A stretch of DNA of 64,000 nt from Allobosea caraganae (GTDB lineage: Bacteria > Pseudomonadota > Alphaproteobacteria > Rhizobiales > Beijerinckiaceae), in contig NZ_QQTO01000023.1 in NCBI RefSeq assembly GCF_003351345.1, positions 1-64,000 of the forward strand, in the 5' to 3' direction. Positions within the stretch are counted from its first letter, which is position 1. Each line of letters starts with the position of its first letter. Below, one piece after another: positions 7,900 to 17,510 of this stretch. The translations under genes were made by a program, and so were the position numbers. The notes under the pieces are model-generated. The model worked only from the letters and a program-made list of their open reading frames with translations, made no database searches and was not told where the DNA came from.

Positions 7900-9474
7900 T
7901 CAAACGCCCAGCTTGCTCTTCTCGCTGGCGAGGTAGGTCCTCAACTCGTCCATCGAAGCGAAGCTGTACTCGTCATCCGGCGTGCGGGCCTTGATCGAGC
8001 CGTCGGCATACATGGTGAAGTGCGTGTCGCCGACCTGATAGGCGCCGACGACACCCTCATCGGACGCCGCGGGGCGCGGCGGCTCAGGGGTTGGAGGCTC
8101 CGCCGCCGCCGGCTCGATCTCATCCGCGGCCGCCGTCTCCTCGGTTGCCTCGGCGTGAGGCTCCTCGACCTCCTCCGGCCGCTCATCGGCGGCGGCCGGG
8201 AGTTCCGGCTCGGCCTCGTACTCAGGCTCCGGCGCAGATGGCTCGTGCGTAGCCGGCTCATCGAATACCGGCTCGCGCCGGCCGAAGGCGGGGGCCATCC
8301 AGGCCTCGGCGGAGCTGAGATCGCTCTCCTCGCGCCGCTCCTCCGCGACCGGCTCCTCCGGCTCGGCCGGCTTTAACGGCGGCTGCGGGCCAAGCGTCAG
8401 GTGCTGCCGCAGCGCGCTCAAATCATCCGCCTCAGCCGGTTCCGGAGCGGGCACGGGTTCCTGCGCGCGCGAGCCGAAGCGCGGCCACCACGAGCGCTTG
8501 GGCTCCTCGCGCGGCTCGGGCATCACGAAGGGCTCGGGCTCCTTGACCGGCTCAGGCTCCTCGGCCGGCCCGGACTCGCCGGCGGATTCGACCTCGTACC
8601 CAGCCGGCGGCACGTAGCCGGCAGCGACGGCAGCGACGGCAGCGATGATATCGTCGGGTGCGACCTCTTCGGATTTGACGGATTTGGGTTCGACCAAGGC
8701 GAGTTCCGGCTCCGGCGCGATCTCTGCCTCCAGAAGCTGCTCGGCCTCGACCGGCTCAGGCTCGGCGGCGAGCGCCTCTTCCCCCGCATCCTTGTTGGCG
8801 GCGACTCCGATCAGAGCGTCGTCGAAAATGTCCTCGTAGACGGGCTCGGGCTGAGCCGGCTCGCGCTCGCCACGCTCGTCGTGATCCTCGACAACCGGCA
8901 GCCGCGCCTCGGCCGGCCGGGTCTCTTCGTCCTCAGCGTCCTCATGCTTGCCGATGCCGCGATCGGCGAACACCGTCGCCAGCGCGCCTCCGGCGGCAAC
9001 CAGGCCGGCCCCGGCCGCTACGGTGCCGAGCCCCGGCAGCCTGCTCTGAGGCAGCGTCGGCTCGGGTATCGCCAGCTCGGGCTCGGAGAACTGGAGCTTG
9101 GGGAACTCGGACTTGATCGGTTCCGGCAGCACCAGCTCCGGCAGCACCGACTCAGACTTGGTCGTCTCAGACTTGGTCGACTCAGGCATGGCAGGCACCG
9201 GCGCCCGCTCGTCGGCGGCACGGACAATCGCCTCTCCCGGCACCGCCGTCACGGCCGAGAGCAAGGTCATGGCCCGCAGCGCCGTCCTCACGCGGCGCAG
9301 CTCGACCAGAACCCAGGCCAGGGCGAGCAGGATGATGCCGACGGTCGTCGCGACGGAGCCGATGATGACCTGCGTGAAGCCGCGCTCCAGCATGAGATAC
9401 GGCCAGCCATCGGCAATGGCGAGACCGCCGCCGACGAGAAAAGCCAGCCCGAACAAGACGAAGATAATAATCAA
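7900..9474 (-). CDS. Acidic, Glu/Pro-rich membrane protein of unknown function
   Basis: 524 residues. Two hydrophobic segments at the N-terminus (about 1-24 and 34-60), then a ~400-residue low-complexity tail dominated by Glu, Pro and Ala with repeated PEP/EPE/EPEP motifs, and a short ordered C-terminus (~470-520: VGAYQVGDTHFTMYADGSIK). The tail is probably disordered and cytoplasmic. The last ~50 residues look like a small folded module and are the best place for a homology search. No function can be given. It is convergent with the S9 peptidase gene. Confidence 0.75.
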   Translation of the reverse strand: MIIIFVLFGLAFLVGGGLAIADGWPYLMLERGFTQVIIGSVATTVGIILLALAWVLVELRRVRTALRAMTLLSAVTAVPGEAIVRAADERAPVPAMPESTKSETTKSESVLPELVLPEPIKSEFPKLQFSEPELAIPEPTLPQSRLPGLGTVAAGAGLVAAGGALATVFADRGIGKHEDAEDEETRPAEARLPVVEDHDERGEREPAQPEPVYEDIFDDALIGVAANKDAGEEALAAEPEPVEAEQLLEAEIAPEPELALVEPKSVKSEEVAPDDIIAAVAAVAAGYVPPAGYEVESAGESGPAEEPEPVKEPEPFVMPEPREEPKRSWWPRFGSRAQEPVPAPEPAEADDLSALRQHLTLGPQPPLKPAEPEEPVAEERREESDLSSAEAWMAPAFGRREPVFDEPATHEPSAPEPEYEAEPELPAAADERPEEVEEPHAEATEETAAADEIEPAAAEPPTPEPPRPAASDEGVVGAYQVGDTHFTMYADGSIKARTPDDEYSFASMDELRTYLASEKSKLGV

Positions 9475-9803
9475 CCCAGCATCCTCAGCGCGGCATCGAC
9501 GGGAAAGGTGATACCGATTCCGTCAGATCATCCTCTAACTTATTGAATAAGAGACAAATTCACAAACCCTGACGGATTTGGCTGAAAAATCGGGCGGGAG
9601 GCAAGTACGGCCGCGCGGGTGCCGCGCGTCACCTTCTCCTGCGAATGCATGCTGTTTGCTCACTGGCAACGGTTGCCGCTCGCGGGCCGCGGGCTTAACT
9701 AGCGGGTGGAATGGCGGGAGGTTCCGCCGGGGCCGCCAGGTTCCAAGCCGTTCATGACGAAGCCATTCTCAGCAGTGCGATTTACAGCCCAAGGAGAGGC
9801 ACG
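9475..9803. other. Intergenic region upstream of sodB
   Basis: Non-coding between divergent genes. A 13-bp palindrome CTTATTGAATAAG (9539-9551) stands out in GC-poor surroundings and could be a regulator site; no family is assigned. An AAGGAGAGG ribosome site sits at the right end, just before sodB. Confidence 0.4.
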
Positions 9804-10403
9804 ATGTCCTTCACCCTTCCCGACCTGCCCTACGCCCATGATGCGCTCCAGCCCTTCATGTCGAAGGAGACCCTGGAATACCATCACGACAAGCACCACC
9901 AAGCTTACGTCACCAACGGCAACAACGCGATCAAAGGCACGGAATTCGAGGGCAAGTCGCTCGAGGAGATCGTCAAGGGTTCGCATGGCAAGAACCCGGC
10001 CGTGTTCAACAATGCCGGCCAGCACTACAACCACCTCCACTTCTGGAAGTGGATGAAGCCGAATGGCGGCGGCAGCCTGCCGGGCGCGCTTGAGAAAGCC
10101 GTGATCGACTCGTTCGGCTCGGTCGAGAAGTTCAAGGAAGACTTCGTCGCCGCCGGCGTCGGCCAGTTCGGCTCCGGCTGGGCCTGGCTCGAGGTCAAGG
10201 GCGGCAAGCTCGCCGTCAGCAAGACCCCGAACGGCGAGAGCCCGCTCGTCAACGGCGCGACCCCGATCCTCGGCGTCGACGTCTGGGAGCACTCCTACTA
10301 CATCGACTACCGCAACCGCCGCCCCGACTACCTCAAGGCCTTCCTCGAGAGCCTGGTGAACTGGGAATACGTCGCGGAGCTCTATGACGGCGCCAAGGCC
10401 TGA
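9804..10403 (+). CDS. sodB: Superoxide dismutase, Fe type
   Basis: 199 residues, converts superoxide to hydrogen peroxide and oxygen. The metal ligands are His27, His77, Asp159 and His163 (DVWEHSYY). Gln73, in NAGQHYNH, occupies the position of the Fe-SOD active-site glutamine, pointing to iron use, though some relatives accept manganese. The start with MSFTLPDLPY follows AAGGAGAGGCACG; an upstream in-frame ATG at 9711 lacks support. It has no signal peptide, so it is cytoplasmic. A strong terminator follows. Confidence 0.95.
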   Translation: MSFTLPDLPYAHDALQPFMSKETLEYHHDKHHQAYVTNGNNAIKGTEFEGKSLEEIVKGSHGKNPAVFNNAGQHYNHLHFWKWMKPNGGGSLPGALEKAVIDSFGSVEKFKEDFVAAGVGQFGSGWAWLEVKGGKLAVSKTPNGESPLVNGATPILGVDVWEHSYYIDYRNRRPDYLKAFLESLVNWEYVAELYDGAKA

Positions 10404-10428
10404 GCCTTCCGCCGCAACCTAAATACGA

Positions 10429-10450
10429 ACGGGGCCCTCGCGGGCCCCGT
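10429..10450 (+). terminator. Terminator of sodB
   Basis: Perfect 9-bp stem ACGGGGCCC / GGGCCCCGT with loop TCGC, followed by TTTTCGTTT. It lies between the sodB stop and the stop of the convergent chemoreceptor gene. Confidence 0.9.
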
Positions 10451-10474
10451 TTTCGTTTCGGCGTGGCGTGGCGA

Positions 10475-12169
10475 CTAAGCCGCGACGCTGCGCAGGAACT
10501 GGTCGACCGTGGCGCGCAGCCGCAGCGCCTGCGCCGCGACCTCGCCGGCCGCGCCGCGAACCTGCTCGGCCGAGCGCCCGGTCTCCTCGACGCTATCAGC
10601 CAGCACGCTGAGGTCGCTCGACACCGAGAGCGCCGAGGTGCTTGCCATGGCGACGCCGCTGGCGATCTCGCCGGTCGCGATGGCCTGCTGCTCGATCGAG
10701 GTCGCGACCGAATTGGCGAAGTTCTCGATCGCGCCCATGCGGTTGGCGATGTTCTGGATGGCGAAGACGACCTCGCCGGTAGCGCTCTGGATGGCGCCGA
10801 CCTGGGTGACGATGCGGTCGGTGGCATCGGCGGTCTGCGACGCCAGGCTCTTCACCTCGGCGGCGACCACGGCAAAACCGCGGCCGGCCTCGCCGGCCCG
10901 GGCCGCCTCGATGGTGGCGTTGAGCGCGAGCAGGTTGGTCTGCGCCGCGATGTCGCGAATGAGGTTCACGACCTCGCCGATGGCGCGGGCGGTCTCGTCG
11001 AGCGCCTGGACCGAGCTCGCCGTGTCGCGCGAGATCGACGCGGCATCGACGATCTCGGTGCGCACGCGCCGGACCTGGAACTCGACCTCGCGAATGGCGG
11101 CGCCCATCTCCTCGGCGGCCTGGGCGGCGTTCTCGACATTGCCGGACGCGCCGTGAGCGTTCTGCGCGGCGCGGGCGGCGCGGCCGGACGACTCGGCCGC
11201 GACGCGGGCAAGGCCGTCGGAGGCCTCGCTCATGCGCTCGGCATTGCTCTTGAAAGCTTCGAGCGCAACGCCGACCTCGGCCCGGAACAGCGCGATCGAC
11301 TCGTCGACGCGCTGCTGGTGCTGGCGGCGCTCGACCTCGCTGACATGCTGGCGCTCCTGCAGGGCCGCGCGCTCGCCGAGGCGGACCTTGAGGATGCCGA
11401 GCGCATGCGCGATGGCGCCGATCTCGTCGCGCCGGCCCATGGCGTCGATCTGCGTATCGAGATCGCCGTCGGAGATGCTGACGATCGCCTGCGTCATGCT
11501 CTTCAGCGGCTTCATCGTGCGCGAGAGCGAGATCCACAGCAGCGGCCCGAGCACGAGCAGGATCAAGATGCCGAAGCCGATGGTGACGTACTGCTCCAGC
11601 GAGGCACGGGCGAGCAGCCGGCTCTTGTCGAAGCGGATCGCGATATAGCCGATCTGCTTCTTGAGCCCGCCGACCTGCACGACATGGAGCTGGGTGACAT
11701 AGGTCTTGTCCTCGATCTGGGTCGAGGGCTGCTCCTTCAGCACCTCCCACGGCTCGCGTCCGAGCGCGGTTGTGAGCGTGCGCGGCGTCAGCGAGAGGCG
11801 TGCTTCCTCGTTGCGGCCGGCGCTGGCCAGCGACGAGATGTCGTCGGCGACGATGCCGGCATCGAAATCCGGGTCGCGGCGCAGCGATTCGAGGATGTAG
11901 CCGAGCGTCGTGGTATCGCGGGCGAGGATCAGGGCTGGTGAGGCATTGACCACCATCGTGGTCAGGGCAGTCATCTTCTGCTCCAGATCGCCGCGCGTCT
12001 TGGCGTCGTTGTAGCGGGCGATGGCGATCACGACGAAGACGATCGCGACCGCGACGATGGCGACCGCGGCACCGGCGATCTGGCTGCTGAGCGAGTTGTT
12101 GGAGCTGTCCCGGAGCGGCACGCGTGGCGCAATGGAAGCGGCCGAATCTGCTCGCTTGAACCAAGTCAT
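10475..12169 (-). CDS. Methyl-accepting chemotaxis protein
   Basis: About 564 residues. Order: cytoplasmic head, membrane segment (~30-52), periplasmic sensor of ~135 residues, second membrane segment (~190-212) followed by a HAMP domain ([14 protein letters not shown]), then a long coiled-coil signalling domain with the conserved tip [20 protein letters not shown] and [14 protein letters not shown] that contacts CheA/CheW. No C-terminal pentapeptide for CheR docking is seen. The chosen ATG at 12169 begins MTWFKRADS; 12214 is an alternative. The ligand is unknown, and no che operon is in the window. Confidence 0.92.
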   Translation of the reverse strand: MTWFKRADSAASIAPRVPLRDSSNNSLSSQIAGAAVAIVAVAIVFVVIAIARYNDAKTRGDLEQKMTALTTMVVNASPALILARDTTTLGYILESLRRDPDFDAGIVADDISSLASAGRNEEARLSLTPRTLTTALGREPWEVLKEQPSTQIEDKTYVTQLHVVQVGGLKKQIGYIAIRFDKSRLLARASLEQYVTIGFGILILLVLGPLLWISLSRTMKPLKSMTQAIVSISDGDLDTQIDAMGRRDEIGAIAHALGILKVRLGERAALQERQHVSEVERRQHQQRVDESIALFRAEVGVALEAFKSNAERMSEASDGLARVAAESSGRAARAAQNAHGASGNVENAAQAAEEMGAAIREVEFQVRRVRTEIVDAASISRDTASSVQALDETARAIGEVVNLIRDIAAQTNLLALNATIEAARAGEAGRGFAVVAAEVKSLASQTADATDRIVTQVGAIQSATGEVVFAIQNIANRMGAIENFANSVATSIEQQAIATGEIASGVAMASTSALSVSSDLSVLADSVEETGRSAEQVRGAAGEVAAQALRLRATVDQFLRSVAA

Positions 12170-12322
12170 TGCGCTGACATCTCCGCCGGAGGCTTCACAG
12201 GATCCGAACGGCACGGACCAGTTCCAGCCAATTTGAACGATGCCGGTAAATATTCGATTGCCTTTAGCTGGATACGCTTGGGCAATCTCCCTTGCGTCAG
12301 CCGTGGCCGTTGCTGCCCGCCG

Positions 12323-13153
12323 TCAGGGCAAAGCCGAGAAACACGCGATCGCCAGGCCATCCGGCGGCACGAAGTTCTTCAGCGCCAGGTGCTCCTGCGG
12401 CCGCGTCGCGACCACCGGGTCGAGCCCAAGCAGCTCGTCATCGACATGGCCGGGATGGCACATCACGAGATGGGCCGGGCCGGGCCGAAGCAGGAAGCGG
12501 CCGAGATCGGCGGCGAAATCGCGGGTGGGATCGAAGGGCGAGACGCCGGAGAAGCCGCTGTTGACCTTGATGCCGCGGCGCAAGGCCTGCGAGCGCAATC
12601 CCAGCGCCAGGCCGGCAATGACCAGCGCCTTGCCGACGGCGACGTTGCGGGCTCGGATCGCGGCGACCGAATCGGTGGGGTCGCGCAGGTAGACGCTGCC
12701 CTCGCGATACCGCCGCCGTATGGCTGAGAGCACCGCGCCGCGCACGCCGGGCAGCACATGAACATGCTGGTGGCCATCGACGAAATCGGGCGGGCGGCCG
12801 AGCGCGTCCTCGAACGCGTCGAGCTGGCGCTCGATCTCGGCGGCGATTTCGGCGCGGGCCGCAGCCGAGGATACCGCCGCCCTGGCAAGGTCGCCGAGCT
12901 TCGGCAGCTCGCCGCCCGGCGCGATCCGCGGCATCGGGCTGAGCTGAGCGGCGCAGGTCAGGTTGAGGTGCAGGCCGAGATCGGCACGGCCGGAGAAGGC
13001 CGAGAGTTCGCCGGCCAGGCGCTTCCAATGCGGCCGGTTGGTCATGGCTCCGGTGGCCGAGAGCTTGCCCAGCGCCAGCAGGTCCAGGATCGAGCGGCTG
13101 ACGCCCTCGGTCAGCGCGAAATCATCGGCGCAGAGGACGAAGCGGGTGACCAT
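12323..13153 (-). CDS. ChbG/HpnK-family (YdjC-like) deacetylase
   Basis: 276 residues. Metal-site motifs of the carbohydrate deacetylase family are present: CADDFALTEGV near the N-terminus, GLHLNLT, VDGHQHVHVLP, and CHPGHVDDEL near the C-terminus. Known members deacetylate N-acetyl sugars (ChbG) or act in hopanoid synthesis (HpnK); the divergently placed GT2 gene (13309) suggests a lipid- or sugar-modification pair, as HpnK-type genes often sit beside such transferases. The exact substrate is not decided by the sequence. The frame is open further upstream, but the first conserved residues begin at MVTRFVLCADD. Confidence 0.85.
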   Translation of the reverse strand: MVTRFVLCADDFALTEGVSRSILDLLALGKLSATGAMTNRPHWKRLAGELSAFSGRADLGLHLNLTCAAQLSPMPRIAPGGELPKLGDLARAAVSSAAARAEIAAEIERQLDAFEDALGRPPDFVDGHQHVHVLPGVRGAVLSAIRRRYREGSVYLRDPTDSVAAIRARNVAVGKALVIAGLALGLRSQALRRGIKVNSGFSGVSPFDPTRDFAADLGRFLLRPGPAHLVMCHPGHVDDELLGLDPVVATRPQEHLALKNFVPPDGLAIACFSALP

Positions 13154-13308
13154 GTTGCTCGTTGTCCTGGGTTCATCTGCGATGATGTACAAGCCAGCCG
13201 CGGAGCGTGCGGGTGCGGCGGCCTGGAGCGCTTTAAATGGCAAGTTAGACGTGCCAAAGCACGCTTAAAGTGCTTCTCCACCTCCAGAACCGGATCGAAA
13301 GACTGATT

Positions 13309-14343
13309 GTGTCAGACGCGCAGCCCACACCGCGCCCAGCAACGCTCGATCCGGCCCCGCCCCGGCCGGAGCTCTCGATCGTCGTGCCCGTCCATAACGA
13401 GGCCGACAACCTGCCGATCCTGGTCGAGCGGCTGAAGGCGGTGCTCGACGGGAAGGTCGCGTCCTGGGAGCTGGTCTGCGTCGACGATGGCAGCCGCGAC
13501 GGTACGCTTGCGGTGCTGCGCCTGCTCAACGCCAGCGACAAGCGCATCAGCGCCGTCTCGCTCAGCCGCAATTTCGGCAAGGAGGTCGCGATCGCGGCCG
13601 GGCTCGACCATGCCGCCGGCGACGCGGTCGTGATCATGGATGCCGACCTGCAGCATCCGCCGGAGACGATTCCCCTCTTCCTGACCAAGTGGCGCGAGGG
13701 CTATCTCAACATCTACGCCCAGCGCGCCGACCGCGAGGGCGAGAGCCGGCTCAAGCGCAACTTCGCCAAGGCCTTCTACCGGCTCTTCGCCAGCTTCGGC
13801 GAGATCGAGCTGCCGGAGGGCGCCGGCGATTTCCGCCTGCTCGACCGCAAGGTCGTCGACGCGCTGCGCGCGCTGCCGGAGAGGGCCCGCTTCACCAAGG
13901 GGCTCTATGCCTGGGTCGGCTTTCCCGGGACCGGCGTGACCTTCGAGGTGGCCGAGCGCCAGCACGGCGAGAGCAAGTTCCGGTTCCGCAAGCTGTTCAG
14001 CTTCGCCTTCGACGGGCTGTCCTCGTTCTCGACCGTGCCGCTGAAGATCGCGACCTGGGCCGGGGTGACGATCGCCATCATCTCGACCCTGTCGGCCCTG
14101 TTCTTCCTGCTGCGCACGCTGCTCTTCGGCACCGACCTGCCCGGCTTCCCGTCGCTGATCGTCTCGATCATGTTCTTCTCCGGCATCCAGCTGATCTCGC
14201 TCGGCATGATCGGCGAATATGTCGGGCGCATCTTCGCCGAGGTGAAGCGTCGGCCGCTCTACCTGATCGGCGAGCGCGTCGGCTTCGACGCCCGCACCGT
14301 CGACCACCCGCGCGGCGACGCCTTGCCGCCATTGATCCGGTGA
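13309..14343 (+). CDS. GT2 glycosyltransferase, dolichol-phosphate-mannose-synthase/ArnC-like
   Basis: About 344 residues. N-terminal GT-A domain: ELSIVVPVHNEADNLP, VCVDDGSRDGT, MDADLQHPPE (DXD-like metal site), and Q..RADREGESRLKR. Two C-terminal membrane helices (~235-265 and ~275-300) as in GtrB/ArnC-type enzymes that load sugars onto undecaprenyl phosphate at the inner membrane. Both candidate starts are GTG (13270 and 13309); 13309 has the weak but better-placed GAAAGAC. It sits next to a YdjC-like deacetylase gene and, after a repeat, murJ. Confidence 0.85.
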   Translation: MSDAQPTPRPATLDPAPPRPELSIVVPVHNEADNLPILVERLKAVLDGKVASWELVCVDDGSRDGTLAVLRLLNASDKRISAVSLSRNFGKEVAIAAGLDHAAGDAVVIMDADLQHPPETIPLFLTKWREGYLNIYAQRADREGESRLKRNFAKAFYRLFASFGEIELPEGAGDFRLLDRKVVDALRALPERARFTKGLYAWVGFPGTGVTFEVAERQHGESKFRFRKLFSFAFDGLSSFSTVPLKIATWAGVTIAIISTLSALFFLLRTLLFGTDLPGFPSLIVSIMFFSGIQLISLGMIGEYVGRIFAEVKRRPLYLIGERVGFDARTVDHPRGDALPPLIR

Positions 14344-14362
14344 GAATCGGGTAGACTCTTTG

Positions 14363-14469
14363 AGCCCTCATCCTGAGGAGCGCTCGCAGAGCGCGTCTCG
14401 AAGGATGCTTCAGCGCGCTCTGGAGCATCCTTCGAGACGCCGCTAAAGCGGCTCCTCAGGATGAGGGCT
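14363..14469. repeat. Palindromic element, CCTCATCCTGAGGAG family, copy 1
   Basis: 18-bp perfect end arms AGCCCTCATCCTGAGGAG / CTCCTCAGGATGAGGGCT, with inner complementary blocks GTCTCGAAGGATGC and GCATCCTTCGAGAC. The same structure occurs at 56526-56635. It fills the gap between the GT2 and murJ genes. Confidence 0.9.
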
Positions 14470-14495
14470 GTGGTTCCCTTGGCGCCGAGAGCACA

Positions 14496-16022
14496 ATGTT
14501 CAGAAAGATCCTGTCGGTCGGCGGCTTCACGCTGCTCTCGCGCCTGAGCGGCTTCATCCGCGACATCGTGCTCGCGGCCGTGCTCGGCGCCGGCGCGCTG
14601 ATGGACGCGTTCTCGGTCGCGCTGCGCCTGCCCAACCATTTCCGCACGATCTTCGGCGAGGGCGCGGTCAACCAGGCCTATATCCCGGCCTATGCGCGGG
14701 TGCGCCAACAGGCTGGCGAGGCCGCCGCGGCGCTCTTCGCCAACCGCATCTTCACGTTGAACCTGATCGTGCAGGTCGTGCTGCTCGCGCTCGCCCTGCC
14801 CTTCATGCCGGAAATCGTGCGGCTGCTCGCGCCCGGCTTCAGCGGCGATCCGCAGCGCTTCGAACTCGCCGTCGCGCTGACCCGGATCACCTTTCCCTAC
14901 CTGCTCTTCATCACGCTGGTGACGCTGCTCTCGGCCAATCTCAACGCAATCGACCGCTATGCCGCGGCGGCTGGCGCGCCGATCCTGCTCAATGTCTGCC
15001 TGGTCGCCGCGCTCGCCATCGCCTTCCTGTTCCCGAGCGCCGCCTATGCCGCCGCCTGGGGCGTGGCTGTGTCGGGCGTGCTGCAATGGCTGCTCGTCGC
15101 CATCGACGCCCGCCGCGCCGGCGTCGGGGCCGCGCTGGTGGCGCCCCGCATCGATGCCGACGTGAAGAGCTTTCTAAAAGCCTTCGGGCCGGCCGTGATC
15201 GGCTCGGCCGGCGTGCAGATCGCGCTCTTCGCCGACACGATCATCGCCTCGCTGCTGCCGCGCGGCGCCTATTCGGCGCTGTATTATGCCGAGCGGCTCT
15301 ACCAGCTCCCGATCGGCGTCATCGCCATCGGCGTCGGCACCGTGCTGCTGCCGACGATGAGCCGCCTGCTCGCCGCCGGCAATGTCGAGGCCGCCGACAA
15401 GGCGCAGAACCGGGCGGTGGCGCTGACGCTGGTCATGGCCGCCCCCTTCGCCGCCGCCTTCCTCGCCATTCCCGAGCTGATCGTCTCGGCCCTGTTCGAG
15501 CGCGGGCGCTTCGATTCCACCGCGAGCCAGGCGGCCGGAGCGGTGCTCTTCGCCTACGCGGTCGGGCTGCCGGCGATCGTGCTGATCCGCAGCCAGGTCT
15601 CGGCCTTCCAGGCGCGCGGCGACACCACGACGCCGATGATGGTCTCGCTGGCGGCCATCGCCTGCAACGTCGGGCTGAAGCTGCTGCTCTGGCGCGACTG
15701 GGGTGCGCCGGGCCTGGCGCTCGCCACCGCCGCCGGGGCCTGGATCAACCTGGGTCTGCTCTTCGTGCTGGCGCTCAGGCGTGGCTGGACCAAGCCTGAC
15801 CGGCAATTGCCGCTGCTGATTGTCATTACGCTGGCGGGCGCGGTGATTGCCGCCGTGGCGGCGCGCGTGCTGACGCCGGTGCTGCTGATCGAGATGGCGC
15901 GGTTCCCGGCCGAGGTGAAGCTGGTGACGCTCGCGGCGGTCGGGGCCGTCGCGGGTTTGCTCTATCTCGTGGTCACGCTGGGCGGACTGAAGGCGGCGCG
16001 GCTGATCCGGTTGCTGCGCTGA
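14496..16022 (+). CDS. murJ: Lipid II flippase MurJ
   Basis: 508 residues with about 14 membrane segments, the MOP-superfamily fold. The N-terminal signature LSRLSGFIRDIVLAAVLG and FRTIFGEGAVNQAYIPAYA is characteristic of MurJ/MviN, which moves lipid II across the inner membrane for peptidoglycan synthesis. The length is normal and no key region is missing. The GT2 gene upstream is separated by a palindromic element, so co-transcription is uncertain. Confidence 0.96.
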   Translation: MFRKILSVGGFTLLSRLSGFIRDIVLAAVLGAGALMDAFSVALRLPNHFRTIFGEGAVNQAYIPAYARVRQQAGEAAAALFANRIFTLNLIVQVVLLALALPFMPEIVRLLAPGFSGDPQRFELAVALTRITFPYLLFITLVTLLSANLNAIDRYAAAAGAPILLNVCLVAALAIAFLFPSAAYAAAWGVAVSGVLQWLLVAIDARRAGVGAALVAPRIDADVKSFLKAFGPAVIGSAGVQIALFADTIIASLLPRGAYSALYYAERLYQLPIGVIAIGVGTVLLPTMSRLLAAGNVEAADKAQNRAVALTLVMAAPFAAAFLAIPELIVSALFERGRFDSTASQAAGAVLFAYAVGLPAIVLIRSQVSAFQARGDTTTPMMVSLAAIACNVGLKLLLWRDWGAPGLALATAAGAWINLGLLFVLALRRGWTKPDRQLPLLIVITLAGAVIAAVAARVLTPVLLIEMARFPAEVKLVTLAAVGAVAGLLYLVVTLGGLKAARLIRLLR

Positions 16023-16108
16023 GCGACAGAGCGCTCCGCCCTCGGCCGAAGCCATGGGGCGGAGCAGATCAGATGCTGAGCAGTTTGGTTAGCTAAGCCG
16101 TTGCGACC

Positions 16109-16975
16109 TCAGGCCGTCTTGCTGTGCGCGAAGTCCATGTAGAGTTCGCGCGCCTTGCGGAACATCGGGCCGGGCTGCAGCTCGCGGCTGTCGATGCGCG
16201 AGATCGGCATGACCTTGGAATAATTGCCCGAGCTGAAGATCTCGTCGGCCTGCTCGAAATCTTGATAGCGCAGGCTGGTCTCCTCGACCGTGACGCCGTC
16301 CTGGCGCAGCAGCCCGATGACGCGCTGGCGGGTGATGCCGTTCAGGAAGGTGCCGTTCGGCGCCGGGGTCTTCACCACGCCGTCCTTGGCCAGGAAGATG
16401 TTGGAGGTGCCGGTCTCGGCGACGTTGCCGAGCATGTCGAGCACCAGCGCGTTGTCGAAGCCGCGCGCCTTGGCCTCGCGCAGGATGCGGGCGTTGTTCG
16501 GATAAAGGCAGCCGGCCTTGGCGTCGGTCGGCATCGTCTCCAGCGTCGGGCGGCGATAGAGCCCTTGAGTCAGGGAGAAACCAGTGCTGACGTCGCCCAT
16601 CGGCGCCTCGAACAGGCAGAGCGCGAACTGGGTCGATTCAGGGTCGCCGATGATGGTCGAGGGGCCGTCGGCCTCGGCCCAGTACATCGGCTTGACGTAA
16701 ACCGCCGTGCCGCCGTTGAACTTCTTCAGGCCCTCGGCGGTCTTGGCGACGATCTCCTCGGCCAAGGCCGTCGGCTTGAGGCCGAGCGCGATGGCGGAGC
16801 GGTTGACGCGCGCGGCGTGGCGGTCGAGGTCGGGCGAGACGCCGTCGAAATGGCGGGCGCCGTCGAAGACGCAGGAGGCCTGCCAGGCGGCATGGGTGCG
16901 CGGCCCCATGATGCCGGGATTGCCCTCCAGCCACTCACCCTCGAACCACGTCCACGTCTGCGAATACCAGGCCAT
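16109..16975 (-). CDS. Class IV (branched-chain-type) aminotransferase
   Basis: About 288 residues, PLP-dependent, fold type IV. Visible: the catalytic lysine in DAKAGCLYPNN (Lys153 from the chosen start), GNVAETGTSNIF, and GTFLNGITRQRVI that closes around the cofactor phosphate. Residues VYVKPMYWAE match branched-chain aminotransferases (IlvE-like), which interconvert Ile/Leu/Val and their keto acids; a D-amino-acid or aromatic role is possible. ATG at 16975 has GGGGAT upstream; 16981 is two codons longer. It is a single gene convergent with murJ, and an AzlCD pair lies just upstream on the same strand. Confidence 0.88.
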   Translation of the reverse strand: MAWYSQTWTWFEGEWLEGNPGIMGPRTHAAWQASCVFDGARHFDGVSPDLDRHAARVNRSAIALGLKPTALAEEIVAKTAEGLKKFNGGTAVYVKPMYWAEADGPSTIIGDPESTQFALCLFEAPMGDVSTGFSLTQGLYRRPTLETMPTDAKAGCLYPNNARILREAKARGFDNALVLDMLGNVAETGTSNIFLAKDGVVKTPAPNGTFLNGITRQRVIGLLRQDGVTVEETSLRYQDFEQADEIFSSGNYSKVMPISRIDSRELQPGPMFRKARELYMDFAHSKTA

Positions 16976-17102
16976 GCCCATCCCCGATCTCTAAGCGTCG
17001 TTGGTCCGCACCGTCTGCCGGCCGGGCTGCCCCGTCAACATGGGGCCCTAGGTCGCCGTGCGTCCTACCGGACGCAAAATGGCGATCTAGGCCTTTGTTA
17101 TT

Positions 17103-17148
17103 GCATCGGACTTTCCCGAAAACCGGTACCCACTTTTCGGTCCGATGC
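17103..17148. repeat. Dispersed palindromic element (GAAAAC..GTTTTC family), copy 2
   Basis: End arms GCATCGGAC / GTCCGATGC and inner CCGAAAA / TTTTCGG around GGTACCCAC. It resembles the copies at 27663-27709 and 36663-36713 in overall plan and in the CCGAAAA core. Confidence 0.8.
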
Positions 17149-17192
17149 TCTAATGATGTGATGTGATGGAAGCGATCGGAACCGGTGATGGA

Positions 17193-17510
17193 TCACCAGC
17201 CGAGCGCGCGCGCCACCGAGACGACGCCCATGCCGACCATCAGCGCCAGCAGCTCGCTGCGACGCAGCACCATGCTGCCGATCGCGGCAAGCAGCGCCAG
17301 CGCCGCGGCCAAGCCCAGCCGCTCGATCAGCGGCAGCACGGTCGCGACCACGATCGAGCCCGGCAGGGCGGCGAGCCCGCGCCGAACATGCGGGGTGAGC
17401 GGGATGAAGCCCATCATCACCACGCCGGAGATGCGGCAGAGATAGGTTGCTACAGCCATGGCGGCGATCGCCGCCAGCGCGCCCCACAGGATGGGATCAG
17501 GCACGGTCAT
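17193..17510 (-). CDS. azlD: AzlD-family membrane protein
   Basis: 105 residues, four predicted membrane segments, with the short family pattern ATYLCRISGVVMMGFIPL. AzlD is the small partner of AzlC; in Bacillus the pair exports branched-chain amino acids. The reading frame overlaps the end of azlC by 14 nt, so the two are translated together. The neighbouring aminotransferase gene fits a branched-chain amino acid context, but that is inference. Confidence 0.88.
   Translation of the reverse strand: MTVPDPILWGALAAIAAMAVATYLCRISGVVMMGFIPLTPHVRRGLAALPGSIVVATVLPLIERLGLAAALALLAAIGSMVLRRSELLALMVGMGVVSVARALGW

Noticed and set aside
8401-9546. Plus-strand frame opposite the acidic membrane protein
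   Set aside because: Leu/Arg/Gly-rich shadow of the Glu/Pro repeats, without a ribosome site.
16033-16065. Stem GCTCCGCCC / GGGCGGAGC after murJ as a terminator
   Set aside because: The 15-nt loop and lack of a T-run on either strand make this weak; it may be a chance GC hairpin.
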